64,000 bases of DNA from an uncultured Actinomycetales bacterium. Lineage in GTDB: Bacteria > Actinomycetota > Actinomycetes > S36-B12. Shown in pieces: positions 26,327 through 34,597 of this stretch. Within the stretch, counting starts at the first letter, position 1. Every line of letters begins with the position of its first letter. The position numbers and the translations under genes were made by a program. The DNA is taken from positions 1 through 64,000 of the forward strand of contig CAJXYI010000007.1 in NCBI GenBank assembly GCA_913063435.1, given 5' to 3'. The notes under the pieces are model-generated. The model was given only the letters and a program-made list of their open reading frames with translations. It made no database searches and was not told where the DNA came from.

Positions 26327-28450
26327 CTAGTCATCGTCTTCGACGCGAAGCACGACGAGACTTCGAGGGGCGAGCATGACCGTTGCGTCTGCGCGATCTA
26401 TCCACGGTGCGACGCCGGGGCGCTCGTCATGGGTGTCTAGGACTCGGCGGTAGGTCTGGCCATACGGTTGGCCGGGCAGAACGAAGGGTTGATGTTCGGT
26501 CCCGGAGTGCAGCAGGATGAGAAAGGACTGGTCCCGACCGCTCGGGGGGTCGCCGGGCACCGGTCGCAGGCTTCCGGACAGGTACATCCCGATCGTGCGG
26601 GTGTCCGGTGAGTTCCACTCGCCGTCGGTCAGGGTGGACCCGCTGGGTGAGATCCACCCCAGATCGGGCGCACCTCCCTCTGAGGTGGGGGTGCCCTGGA
26701 AGAAGAACCGCTGCCGGAATACCCGATGTTCGCGTCGCAGTGCGAGCACGTAGCGGGTGAACTCGACCAGATCGCCCTGCCAGTCCGCCCACTCCCAGTC
26801 GTACCAGCTGATGGCATTGTCCTGGCAGTAACCGTTGTTGTTCCCCGACTGCGTCCGTCCGAACTCATCTCCACCGAGGATCATCGGGACGCCGGTCGAC
26901 AAGACCAGGGATGCCATGAGATTGCGGATCTGGCGATGGCGCACCTTGGTGATCGCCGGGTCGGTGGTCTCACCCTCGAAGCCGTAGTTGGCCGATCGGT
27001 TGTCATCGGTGCCGTCACGGTTGTCCTCGAGGTTCGCCGCGTTGTGCTTGTGGTCGTAGCTCACCAGGTCGCGCATCGTGAATCCATCGTGAGCGGTGAC
27101 GAAATTGATGGAGGAGTAGGGAGAGCGGCCCTCGGCTGCATACAGATCCGCGGAACCGGACAGGCGCCAACCCAATTCAGTGACCCCGCTCGCGCCGCGC
27201 CAGTAGTCGCGCAGGCAGTCGCGGTACCGACCGTTCCATTCTCGCCACATGGCCGGGAACTCACCGACCTGATAACCCCCGGGTCCGACGTCCCAGGGCT
27301 CGGCGATGAGTTTCACGCGTCGCAGGGTCGGATCCTGCCGGATGGTCGTGATGAACGTGCCGAGCATGTCGACGTCATGGGCTGAGCGGGCTAGGGCGGA
27401 AGCCAGGTCGAAGCGGAATCCGTCGACATGCATATCCAGAACCCAGTAGCGCAGGGAATCCATCACCATCTGCAGGACTTGTGGATGCGATAGATCGAGG
27501 GTGTTCCCGCAGCCGGTGTAGTCCTCGTAGTAACGACCATCGCGGAGCCGGTAGTACGCGGCATTGTCGATTCCGCGGAAGGCCAGTGTCGGGCCGTTCA
27601 CGCCTTCCTCCGCGGTGTGGTTGTACACCACGTCGAGGATGACCTCGAGTCCTGCCGCATGCATCGCTTTGACCATGCCCTTGAACTCATCGACCTGTTC
27701 ACCATGCGTCCCGCTGCTGCTGTAGGCGGCATGCGGGGCGAAGTACCCCAGGGTGTTATAGCCCCAGTAGTTCGTCAGGCCGCGCTCCATGAGGTGGACC
27801 TCACTCGTGAAGTGGTGGACCGGCATCAATTCGATCGCGGTGACACCGAGCGAGGTGAGGTGCTCGAGGATCGCCGGGTGCGCCGCCCCCGCGTAGGTGC
27901 CCCGAAGATGCTCTGGCACCTGCGGATGCAGCCTCGACAAGCCCCGAACATGCGTCTCGTAGATGATCGTGTCAGCCCAGGGTGTGAGCGGGCGAACGTC
28001 GTCACCCCAGTCGAAGGCGTTCACGACAGCGATGCTGCGTGGCACGTACGGGGCGGAATCGGCGTCGTTGCGGACGAGGTCGTCGGTGAGTGACGATCCG
28101 AAGATCGCGTCATCGAGGTGAACGGACCCGTCGATGGCGCGAGCGTAGGGATCGGTGAGGAGTTTCGCCGCGTTCCAGCGCCGACCGGTCGTCGGATCCC
28201 ATCCTCCGTGGACTCGGAAGCCATACCGGCTTCCCGGGGAGATGCCTCGAATCCGCCCATGGTGCACGCCGAGAGTCAGTTCGGGCAGGGTGATCGAGGT
28301 CTGGCGACCCGCGACGTCGAAGACGCATAGGTCCACCTGATCGGCACCCGGAGCCCAGAGCGCGACGTTCGCGGTATCTGCCGCGGCACCGGTGAGGTTC
28401 ACTCCCAGCGGGTCCCAGTGGCCGGGCCCGATGATCGCCAGGTCGCTCAC
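26327..28450 (-). CDS. glgX: Glycogen debranching enzyme
   Basis: 707 residues from GTG 28450. An N-terminal carbohydrate-binding domain (NVALWAPGADQVDLCVFD) comes before the GH13 isoamylase-type barrel: VIYETHVRGLSRLHP-like start (written IIYETHVRGLSRLHPQVP), VILDVVYNHTAEEG, the nucleophile in MHVDGFRFDLASALAR, the acid in LIAEPWDVGPGGYQ and NFVTAHDGFTMRDLVSY. It hydrolyses alpha-1,6 links of short outer chains left by the phosphorylase. A longer frame runs back to 28879, across the divergent crotonase gene, and is rejected. The -10 box TAGCGT is seven bases before 28450. Confidence 0.95.
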   Translation of the reverse strand: MSDLAIIGPGHWDPLGVNLTGAAADTANVALWAPGADQVDLCVFDVAGRQTSITLPELTLGVHHGRIRGISPGSRYGFRVHGGWDPTTGRRWNAAKLLTDPYARAIDGSVHLDDAIFGSSLTDDLVRNDADSAPYVPRSIAVVNAFDWGDDVRPLTPWADTIIYETHVRGLSRLHPQVPEHLRGTYAGAAHPAILEHLTSLGVTAIELMPVHHFTSEVHLMERGLTNYWGYNTLGYFAPHAAYSSSGTHGEQVDEFKGMVKAMHAAGLEVILDVVYNHTAEEGVNGPTLAFRGIDNAAYYRLRDGRYYEDYTGCGNTLDLSHPQVLQMVMDSLRYWVLDMHVDGFRFDLASALARSAHDVDMLGTFITTIRQDPTLRRVKLIAEPWDVGPGGYQVGEFPAMWREWNGRYRDCLRDYWRGASGVTELGWRLSGSADLYAAEGRSPYSSINFVTAHDGFTMRDLVSYDHKHNAANLEDNRDGTDDNRSANYGFEGETTDPAITKVRHRQIRNLMASLVLSTGVPMILGGDEFGRTQSGNNNGYCQDNAISWYDWEWADWQGDLVEFTRYVLALRREHRVFRQRFFFQGTPTSEGGAPDLGWISPSGSTLTDGEWNSPDTRTIGMYLSGSLRPVPGDPPSGRDQSFLILLHSGTEHQPFVLPGQPYGQTYRRVLDTHDERPGVAPWIDRADATVMLAPRSLVVLRVEDDD

Positions 28451-28457
28451 GTCGGAC

Positions 28458-28463
28458 ACGCTA
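28458..28463 (-). promoter_or_regulatory. -10 box, leaderless start of glgX
   Basis: TAGCGT on the minus strand, seven bases before the GTG at 28450. Only seven bases separate it from the crotonase -10 box on the other strand. Confidence 0.6.
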
Positions 28464-28470
28464 GCGTGGC

Positions 28471-28476
28471 TAGGCT
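28471..28476 (+). promoter_or_regulatory. -10 box, leaderless start of the crotonase gene
   Basis: TAGGCT, seven bases before the GTG at 28484. Confidence 0.6.
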
Positions 28477-28483
28477 CTCGGTC

Positions 28484-29272
28484 GTGAGTGCAGCGTATGT
28501 GAGCATCGACGTCGACACGTCCACCGCCGTAGCGACCCTTCGCATCGACCGGCCGCCGATGAACGCCCTGTCCGTCCAGGTGCAGGAGGAGATCCGCGAG
28601 GCGGCTGAGGAATTGGCGCAGCGCGATGATGTTCGGGCGGTCGTCGTCTACGGCGGGCCGAAGGTCTTCGCCGCCGGCGCCGATGTCAAGGAGATGGCCG
28701 ATTGGAGCATGACCGACTGCCTCGACCGCTCCGCGCAACTGCAGTCGTCGTTCACCGCCGTCGAGCGCATCCCCAAGCCGACGATCGCCGCAGTGACCGG
28801 CTATGCATTGGGCGGAGGCTGCGAGTTGGCACTGTGCTGTGACCTGCGGGTGGCCGGGGATAACGCGAAACTCGGACAACCGGAGATCCTGCTCGGCATC
28901 ATTCCCGGTGCCGGTGGCACCCAGCGGCTACCCCGACTCATCGGTCCCTCACGGGCGAAGGACCTGATTCTCACCGGACGATTCGTCGGCGCGGACGAGG
29001 CTCTCTCGTTCGGACTCGTCGATCGGGTGGTGGCACCCGATGACGTCTACGAAGAGTCACTCGCCCTCGCCCGGCAGCTCGCCGCAGGAGCGCCGTACGC
29101 ACTGCGCGCTGCGAAACAGGCCATCGACCATGGACTGATGGTCGATCTCGACAACGGTTTGGAACTCGAGCGCATGCACTTCGCATCGCTGTTCGCCACG
29201 CAGGATCAGTCCATCGGCATGCACTCGTTCCTCGAGAACGGGCCGGGCAAAGCGGAGTTCACCGGGTCATGA
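28484..29272 (+). CDS. Enoyl-CoA hydratase/isomerase (crotonase family)
   Basis: 262 residues from GTG 28484. It has the crotonase oxyanion-hole segments VFAAGADVKEM and GYALGGGCELALCCDLRVAGD, followed by GQPEILLGIIPGAGGTQRLPRLIG, which holds the second catalytic Glu. A true hydratase is likely, as both Glu positions are present (ALGGGCELAL and GQPEIL). It could supply crotonyl-CoA to ccr, though it is not linked to that gene. Its stop TGA overlaps the ATG of the methyltransferase that follows. In mycobacteria the gene in the same place is echA17. Confidence 0.92.
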   Translation: MSAAYVSIDVDTSTAVATLRIDRPPMNALSVQVQEEIREAAEELAQRDDVRAVVVYGGPKVFAAGADVKEMADWSMTDCLDRSAQLQSSFTAVERIPKPTIAAVTGYALGGGCELALCCDLRVAGDNAKLGQPEILLGIIPGAGGTQRLPRLIGPSRAKDLILTGRFVGADEALSFGLVDRVVAPDDVYEESLALARQLAAGAPYALRAAKQAIDHGLMVDLDNGLELERMHFASLFATQDQSIGMHSFLENGPGKAEFTGS

Positions 29273-30192
29273 CCGATCTCCTCGATCAAGCCTGGCGAGA
29301 TCCCAAGCTCGCCAATGTGCTCTATCACGACTGGGAGGCCTCCACATATGACGAGAAGTGGAGCATCTCCTATGACGATCGTTGCATCGACTATGCGCGT
29401 GACAGATTCGTGCACACCGCGGGTTTCCCGGCCCGGCCGTACGCCAGGGCGTTGGAGATCGGTTGCGGTACGGGGTTCTTCGCCCTCAACCTGATGCAGG
29501 CCGGAATTATGGATTCGGCCGTCCTGACCGACATCTCTTCGGGCATGGTCGAGGTCGCGACAAGGAACGGGCAGTCCCTGGGACTGGATGTCGAAGGGCG
29601 GGTGGCAGATGCGGAGTCCCTGCCGGCACAGGATGGGGAATTCGATCTCGTCATCGGTCACGCGGTGCTGCATCACATCCCCGATGTCGAGTTGGCGTTG
29701 CGCGAGACCCTTCGAGTGTTGAAGCCGGGCGGTCGTTTCGTCTTCTGCGGCGAGCCCACCGCTCGCGGTGACGTCGTCGCGCGAACGCTGTCTCGGGCCA
29801 CGTGGTGGGCTGCGAGCCGGGTGACCCAGTGGGGGCCGTTCCGGGACCGCTGGGCTCGACCGCCGATGGAACTCGCGGAGTCCTCGCGGGCAGCCGCACT
29901 CGAGTCGGTGGTCGATCTGCACACCTTCGATCCCGATGCGCTTGCCGCCACAGCGATGCGTGCCGGAGCGATCGATGTCGAGACCGTGACCGAGGAACTC
30001 ACCGCGTCCTGGTTCGGTTGGCCGGTGCGCACCTTCGAGGCAGCCGTCAAGCCCGGTGCCCTGGGCTGGGGCTGGGCGACGTTCGCCTACCGCACCTGGC
30101 AGCGTCTGGCTGACATCGACGAGCGCGTGTGGTCGAAGGTCGTGCCGGACGAGTTGTTCTACAACGTGTGCGTGACCGGGGTCCGGCCCTGA
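29269..30192 (+). CDS. SAM-dependent methyltransferase (class I)
   Basis: 307 residues. The Rossmann SAM loop is ALEIGCGTGFFALNLMQAG (about residue 62), followed by DISSGMVEVATRNGQSLGL and FDLVIGHAVLHHIPDVELALRETLRVLKPGG, a standard class I pattern. The C-terminal about 120 residues are an extra helical domain that would recognise the acceptor, which is unknown. The gene overlaps the crotonase gene by four bases and is followed by an acetyltransferase-like gene, so it fits a small-molecule or glycan modification pathway. A mycobacterial gene in the same position (between echA17 and an acetyltransferase) has the same type. Confidence 0.88.
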   Translation: MTDLLDQAWRDPKLANVLYHDWEASTYDEKWSISYDDRCIDYARDRFVHTAGFPARPYARALEIGCGTGFFALNLMQAGIMDSAVLTDISSGMVEVATRNGQSLGLDVEGRVADAESLPAQDGEFDLVIGHAVLHHIPDVELALRETLRVLKPGGRFVFCGEPTARGDVVARTLSRATWWAASRVTQWGPFRDRWARPPMELAESSRAAALESVVDLHTFDPDALAATAMRAGAIDVETVTEELTASWFGWPVRTFEAAVKPGALGWGWATFAYRTWQRLADIDERVWSKVVPDELFYNVCVTGVRP

Positions 30193-30932
30193 GTCGCAGT
30201 CGAGATCCGCGACAGGCTCGGTTCCTGACCTGGGCGTCACTGCGCTGGGTGGTTCGCAACCGGGCCTGGACGTGGTGGTATCTCGTGCGTTACTGGCGTT
30301 TCCTCTGGCTGCGACTGAGGTCGCCGCACGTCGTGACCGAGGGGTTCGTGTTCCTCGGGAAGCGGGTCGAGGTCCACGCGCGTCGAGGTTATGGTCGGCT
30401 GGTACTCGGCCGCTGGGTGCACATTGGTGACGAGAACCGATTGCGCTGCCATGAGGGCACCATGCGGGTAGGCGACAAGTGCGTCTTCGGGCGGGACAAC
30501 ACCGTCAACGGCTATCTGGATATCGAGTTCGGTGAGGGCACGATCGTGGCCGACTGGGTGTACATCTGCGATTTCGACCACGTCACCGAAGATGTCCACG
30601 TTCCGATCAAGGATCAGGGCATCGTGAAATCGCCGGTTCGGATCGGCCCTGATGTGTGGATCGGCACCAAGGTGACCGTGCTGCGCGGAACCTCGATCGG
30701 TCGCGGCAGCGTCCTCGCGGCGAACTCGGTGATCCGCGGAACCATCGAGGAATACTCGGTGATGGCGGGGATTCCGGCGGTGTGCATCAAGGATCGACGC
30801 ACTGTTCACGAAGGTCTGATCCAGCGGCGTGCGGCGATCGAGGACATCGCCCGCAAGACGAACAGGGCCGTTGCGGAAACACTTGACACATCGATCGACA
30901 CAGCGCTCGACGGGACGGTCGAACAGGGCTAG
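30189..30932 (+). CDS. Acetyltransferase of the left-handed beta-helix (hexapeptide repeat) type
   Basis: About 240 residues. After a basic, Trp-rich amphipathic start (SLRWVVRNRAWTWWYLVRYWRFLWLRLRSP) that may sit at the membrane, hexapeptide repeats run from about residue 60 to 200: RVEVHARRGYGRLVLGRWVHIGD, KCVFGRDNTV, GIVKSPVRIGPDVWIG, TVLRGTSIGRGSVLAANSVI. CDFDH contains a His likely to act in catalysis. It resembles WcaF/maltose acetyltransferase-like enzymes and the mycobacterial protein found in the same locus. The exact start is unsure: the frame is open to a GTG at 30129, inside the methyltransferase gene, and no good ribosome-binding site is visible; the position given is approximate (near the methyltransferase stop). 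Confidence 0.8.
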   Translation: MSRSRDPRQARFLTWASLRWVVRNRAWTWWYLVRYWRFLWLRLRSPHVVTEGFVFLGKRVEVHARRGYGRLVLGRWVHIGDENRLRCHEGTMRVGDKCVFGRDNTVNGYLDIEFGEGTIVADWVYICDFDHVTEDVHVPIKDQGIVKSPVRIGPDVWIGTKVTVLRGTSIGRGSVLAANSVIRGTIEEYSVMAGIPAVCIKDRRTVHEGLIQRRAAIEDIARKTNRAVAETLDTSIDTALDGTVEQG

Positions 30933-32161
30933 ACAGGGGGTTGGGCGAGGAGATTGCCCGTCAGGTCCCGGTCGCTGGTGACGGGGGCGCGCCTCCTGTG
31001 AAGAGCGGCCTGCTGATACACCGACAGAGTGGCTTCGGCGATGACCGGCCAGGCGTGATGTTCACCGAGGCGACGACGTGCTCGTCGAGCCCGGATCGTG
31101 GCCCCTCGGGAGTCGTCGAGGCTCTGGCGCACCGCGCGCACGAGATCGTCGACGGCTCCGGGGGTGAAGGTGATAGCGGTCGAATCGTCGTCGGCGAACT
31201 CGGTGAGACCTCCGGTTCGGGCGACGACCAGCGGTGCGTTCAATGCGGCAGCCTCGAGGGCGACGAGGCCGAAGGGTTCGTAGACACTGGGCACGACCAC
31301 GGCACTCGCCGCTGACATCACCTCGTGCAGGCGCTCCTCGGGCAGCCATCCGGTGAACGTCACCCGCGTGGCGATCCGGCGCCGACGTGCCTGCTCGACC
31401 AGGGCACCTCGTTGACTGCCGTCACCGGCGATCACCAGTCGCAATCGGGGATAGTGCCGGCGCAGGCGCGCAACGGCATCCAGGAGCGTGTGGACGCCCT
31501 TTTCCCATTCCAGTCGGCCGCAGTACACCAGCGTGGGGTCGTCAGGGCCGATGCGCTTGGCACGTGCGGGTGTCGACCAGCGTCGGGTGTCGATGCCATT
31601 GGGGATCACCGCCATGGCGTCGCTGGGCACATCGAACAGTCGGGACACCTCCGACTCCATGTGCTCCGAACAGGTGATGACCCGGTGGGCGGTTGCGACC
31701 AGCCAGGATTCGATGCGGTGAATCGAGCGAGACAGGTCGGTCGGCAGCCAGCCCTGGTGCCGACCGGCCTCGGTGGCGTGAATCGTGGCGACGAAAGGGG
31801 TGGTGTCGATCGCGACGAGATCGCGTGCGGCGTGCGCAACGAGCCAATCGTGGGCGTGGAGCACATCGGGCCGCAGGCGTTGCCACGAAGCGATCCCCGT
31901 TGCCGCGAGGCGATGGTTCAAGGCCAGCACCCAGGCCAGCAGATGCTCCGTGTCGAAGGGCAGTTCCGGGGGTGCGGGTGCGGCGCGCAGGATGCGAACA
32001 CCGGCGATCGACTCCTGCGCCGGTCGGTCGGGGACGTGATCGGTGATCACCGTGACGTCGTGACCGAGAGCGGCCTGGGCTTCGGCGAGAGCGTGGACGT
32101 GGCGTCCCAACCCGCCGTAGACCGCCGGCGGGTATTCCCAGGACAGATGGCACACCCGCAC
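30929..32161 (-). CDS. GT4-family glycosyltransferase, probable alpha-glucan or maltose-1-phosphate synthase
   Basis: 410 residues, GT-B fold. N-terminal MRVCHLSWEYPPAVYGGLGRHVHALAEAQAALGHDV is the donor/acceptor loop typical of GlgA- and GlgM-like GT4 enzymes; the C-terminal Rossmann domain has VYCGRLEWEKGVHTLLDAV and the E-x7-E motif in VPSVYEPFGLVALEAAALN. In mycobacteria the gene in this place (Rv3032) makes alpha-1,4-glucan for polymethylated polysaccharide. A role as GlgM, making maltose-1-phosphate for GlgE, is the alternative; sequence alone does not decide it. GTG start at 32161 with a -10 box eight bases in front. Confidence 0.87.
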   Translation of the reverse strand: MRVCHLSWEYPPAVYGGLGRHVHALAEAQAALGHDVTVITDHVPDRPAQESIAGVRILRAAPAPPELPFDTEHLLAWVLALNHRLAATGIASWQRLRPDVLHAHDWLVAHAARDLVAIDTTPFVATIHATEAGRHQGWLPTDLSRSIHRIESWLVATAHRVITCSEHMESEVSRLFDVPSDAMAVIPNGIDTRRWSTPARAKRIGPDDPTLVYCGRLEWEKGVHTLLDAVARLRRHYPRLRLVIAGDGSQRGALVEQARRRRIATRVTFTGWLPEERLHEVMSAASAVVVPSVYEPFGLVALEAAALNAPLVVARTGGLTEFADDDSTAITFTPGAVDDLVRAVRQSLDDSRGATIRARRARRRLGEHHAWPVIAEATLSVYQQAALHRRRAPVTSDRDLTGNLLAQPPV

Positions 32162-32169
32162 GATCGGCC

Positions 32170-32175
32170 AGCATA
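32170..32175 (-). promoter_or_regulatory. -10 box in front of the GT4 gene
   Basis: TATGCT on the minus strand, eight bases before the GTG at 32161, inside the 33-base gap after the GH57 gene. It suggests an internal leaderless promoter. Confidence 0.4.
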
Positions 32176-32194
32176 CGGGCCGAGCGCAGCCGGG

Positions 32195-33736
32195 TCAGTC
32201 GAGGAAACCCCGAGCGTCCACGTGTCCCCATGGGCGGTCGACGTCGGCGATCGAGCGCCAGGCTGCCGCACTCGCTGCGGAGTCGATCTCTGCCGCGACC
32301 GCCTCGACATCGGCGAGGTGGTCGACGATGCGTGACCGTGCGTAGTCGACGGCGGATTCCTTGCTGATCATGAACACCCAGTCGCTGGCGAGGCCGAGGA
32401 GCAGGGAGGTCAGGAGTTGATCGCGGGCCGGATCGCGAGTCAGGCGATCGGTCCATCGATCCCGGGTGAGCAGGTAGCGAACCCGGTCGATCGCTGCAGC
32501 CCGTGCGGCACGAACATCCTGGGTCTGCGGACTGCTCCACACCCGGAAATCCTTCCCCGAACCCCACGATCCCAGGTCCGGATGGACACGGCCGACCGTG
32601 TCGTGATGCTCCAGTGCGCCAGACAGACTGCGCGGCGCGATGCCGGCCTCGGGTAGCAGGTGCAGCACCTCCTCGAGCCATTGCGGACCTTCGTGCCACC
32701 AGTGCCCGAATAATTCGGTGTCGTAGGCGACCACGGCCAGTCCGGGTCGCTGCGGATGCGCTCGCCGCTGCTCGAGGAGTCGGTTGCGTACCGCGTCGAC
32801 GAAGTCTCGCGCGTCCTGGCGCACCGCGTGTGCGGCGCGATCGGGATCGTAGGGCGCCTTGTCCTCCGGTGGGGTCGTGCGTGACGTGACCCGGTGGATC
32901 TTCATGCCCCAGTCGTGGTCGTAGCTGTGGAAGTCCCGGTACCACCGACCTCCGGGGTACCCGCGACGTGGGGACCACACCCGGTAGGCCAGGGGCAGAT
33001 CACGCCCGAAGACGCGGATATCGGTGTCGGCCAGCAGCCAGGGAGCATCCGTGGTCGCCCCAGCCGACAGCACCGTCGGCCCCTCCAGCATCAGGTGATC
33101 GACACCTGCTCGCGCGAATACCTCGGCCAGGCCGGGGCGGTAGGCGCACTCGGGGGTCCAGATCCCGCGGGGGGCCGATCCCCATCGCAGTCGGGCATCG
33201 TCGAGCCCCGCGGTCAGGGTCGCGCCCGCCCAGTCGTCGGACAGATCGGGGGTGAAGGTGTGCGAGAGCGGACCGCCGAGGAACTCCACGACCCCGGCAT
33301 CAGCGAGGCGGCGGACAATGGGGCTCGCTCCGTGTCGCCCATCACGCTCGAAGTTTTCCAAGGCAGCCGCCGCCATGCGGTACTCCGCCTGTCCGGCGGA
33401 TCGCCGATGCGGTTCGCGCATGCCGGCCAGTCCCGTGGCGCGCACCTGCCAGTCACCGAGCCACTCGTGATGTGCCCGCAGACAGTACGGATCATCGAGT
33501 TGTGCCGCCAGGACCGGCGTGATGCCCATGGTGAGCAGATCGCGCCGACCCTGACCACCGAGTCGGTCGAGCATCGAGAACACGCGGGTGTAGGACTGCG
33601 CCCACGCCTGGTGCAGCCACTCCTCGCCCACCGGCCATGCGCCGTGATGGGCGACCCACGGCAGGTGGGTGTGCAAGACGATGCACAGTGAGCCGATGTA
33701 GGCGTTCGTCGGTGAGCTCATCCCGGGTGGGTTCAT
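32195..33736 (-). CDS. GH57 family alpha-glucan branching enzyme
   Basis: 513 residues. GH57 motifs are visible: LCIVLHTHLPWVAHHG at the N-terminus (motif 1), GIWTPECAYRPGLAEVFARAG with the nucleophile Glu, and AVVAYDTELFGHWWHEGPQWLEEV with the catalytic Asp. The C-terminal helices (VRYLLTRDRWTDRLTRDPARDQLLTSLLLGLASDWVF) are typical of GH57 1,4-alpha-glucan branching enzymes such as the mycobacterial homologue Rv3031. It overlaps the methyltransferase gene upstream by four bases and is followed by the GT4 gene, giving the order methyltransferase-branching enzyme-glycosyltransferase seen in the mycobacterial methylglucose polysaccharide cluster. Confidence 0.92.
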   Translation of the reverse strand: MNPPGMSSPTNAYIGSLCIVLHTHLPWVAHHGAWPVGEEWLHQAWAQSYTRVFSMLDRLGGQGRRDLLTMGITPVLAAQLDDPYCLRAHHEWLGDWQVRATGLAGMREPHRRSAGQAEYRMAAAALENFERDGRHGASPIVRRLADAGVVEFLGGPLSHTFTPDLSDDWAGATLTAGLDDARLRWGSAPRGIWTPECAYRPGLAEVFARAGVDHLMLEGPTVLSAGATTDAPWLLADTDIRVFGRDLPLAYRVWSPRRGYPGGRWYRDFHSYDHDWGMKIHRVTSRTTPPEDKAPYDPDRAAHAVRQDARDFVDAVRNRLLEQRRAHPQRPGLAVVAYDTELFGHWWHEGPQWLEEVLHLLPEAGIAPRSLSGALEHHDTVGRVHPDLGSWGSGKDFRVWSSPQTQDVRAARAAAIDRVRYLLTRDRWTDRLTRDPARDQLLTSLLLGLASDWVFMISKESAVDYARSRIVDHLADVEAVAAEIDSAASAAAWRSIADVDRPWGHVDARGFLD

Positions 33737-34494
33737 GCCGATAGCGGCTCGGGGGCACGACCGACGACGATGAGGTCCTGCGCTGGTCCGGCGTCGGGTG
33801 CGATGGTGAAGTCGGCGGCCGTGATCGAAGCGGTGAATTCGATCAGATCGTCGGGCCAGTCATCTGCAAGCGCGGCCGTCACCTGTGCCGCCATGATCGA
33901 GCCGTGGCGAGATTCCCACTCGGTGATCCGTCGACCATGGTGGAGCCCTAGCATCCGGACGTCGTGCCAACCGGTGGCGAAAAGGAGGTCGTGAACCTGC
34001 TCGGCATCGAATTCCTCGACGTGGAACGGATTGATCGGCCGCTCACCTCTGCCGAGTCCGGGGGAGAACGTGTGGCGGTTCGGTGTCGACGCCACCAGCA
34101 GTCCGCCCGGGCGGACCGCGCGGAGCAGGTCGGTGAGGAAACCCGATAGATCCCACAGGTGCTCGATGACCTGCAGGGTGATGACCATGTCCAGGCTGTG
34201 GTCGCGCACAGGCAGATGGGCCAGATTCGCACGCACGACATGCGTTCGGGGATATGTGTCAGCGGCGTGCCGGCAGGCCTGGTCGTCGTATTCGAGGCCG
34301 ATCACGGCGCTCGGGCCGGATTCCGCGAGCAATTCAGCACCGTAACCCTCGCCGCTTCCGGCATCGAGAACCCGTGCCGCTGCGAGATCGGTGGTGAATT
34401 CCGAGCAGATCCATCGATACACGGCATCGTGGCGAGCGAAGAAGTACTGCTCCCGATCGATGCCGGGGACGGTGCGCTCGCCGGTGGGTTCCAT
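33733..34494 (-). CDS. SAM-dependent methyltransferase of the glucan cluster
   Basis: 253 residues. SAM loop VLDAGSGEGYGAELLAESG (about residue 41), then IGLEYDDQACRHAADTY and LDMVITLQVIEHLWDLSGFLTDLLRAVRPGGLLVASTPN, a class I methyltransferase with the UbiE/type-11 pattern. In mycobacteria the gene next to the GH57 enzyme is Rv3030, linked to methylation of glucose in methylglucose lipopolysaccharide; the same role is inferred here from order and family. The reading frame overlaps the GH57 gene by four bases (ATGA), so the two are coupled. It is divergent from etfB. Confidence 0.88.
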   Translation of the reverse strand: MEPTGERTVPGIDREQYFFARHDAVYRWICSEFTTDLAAARVLDAGSGEGYGAELLAESGPSAVIGLEYDDQACRHAADTYPRTHVVRANLAHLPVRDHSLDMVITLQVIEHLWDLSGFLTDLLRAVRPGGLLVASTPNRHTFSPGLGRGERPINPFHVEEFDAEQVHDLLFATGWHDVRMLGLHHGRRITEWESRHGSIMAAQVTAALADDWPDDLIEFTASITAADFTIAPDAGPAQDLIVVGRAPEPLSA

Positions 34495-34597
34495 CGTGGC
34501 CGACCCTAGCCCGCCCCGACGCGCCGAGAACGCGCGAGCGTCCTATCATCTACTCGTCGGTCATTTACCGGCCATTCCATGCGCGGAGGAGCAATCG

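Noticed and set aside
28451-28879. 143-codon N-terminal extension of glgX
   Set aside because: It would overlap the crotonase gene and its promoter; the GlgX family starts near the GTG at 28450, and the extension has no resemblance to it.
31542-32978. 478-codon open frame on the minus strand across the GT4/GH57 junction
   Set aside because: It is extremely rich in Arg and Pro, runs through two well-defined genes in another frame, and has no domain.
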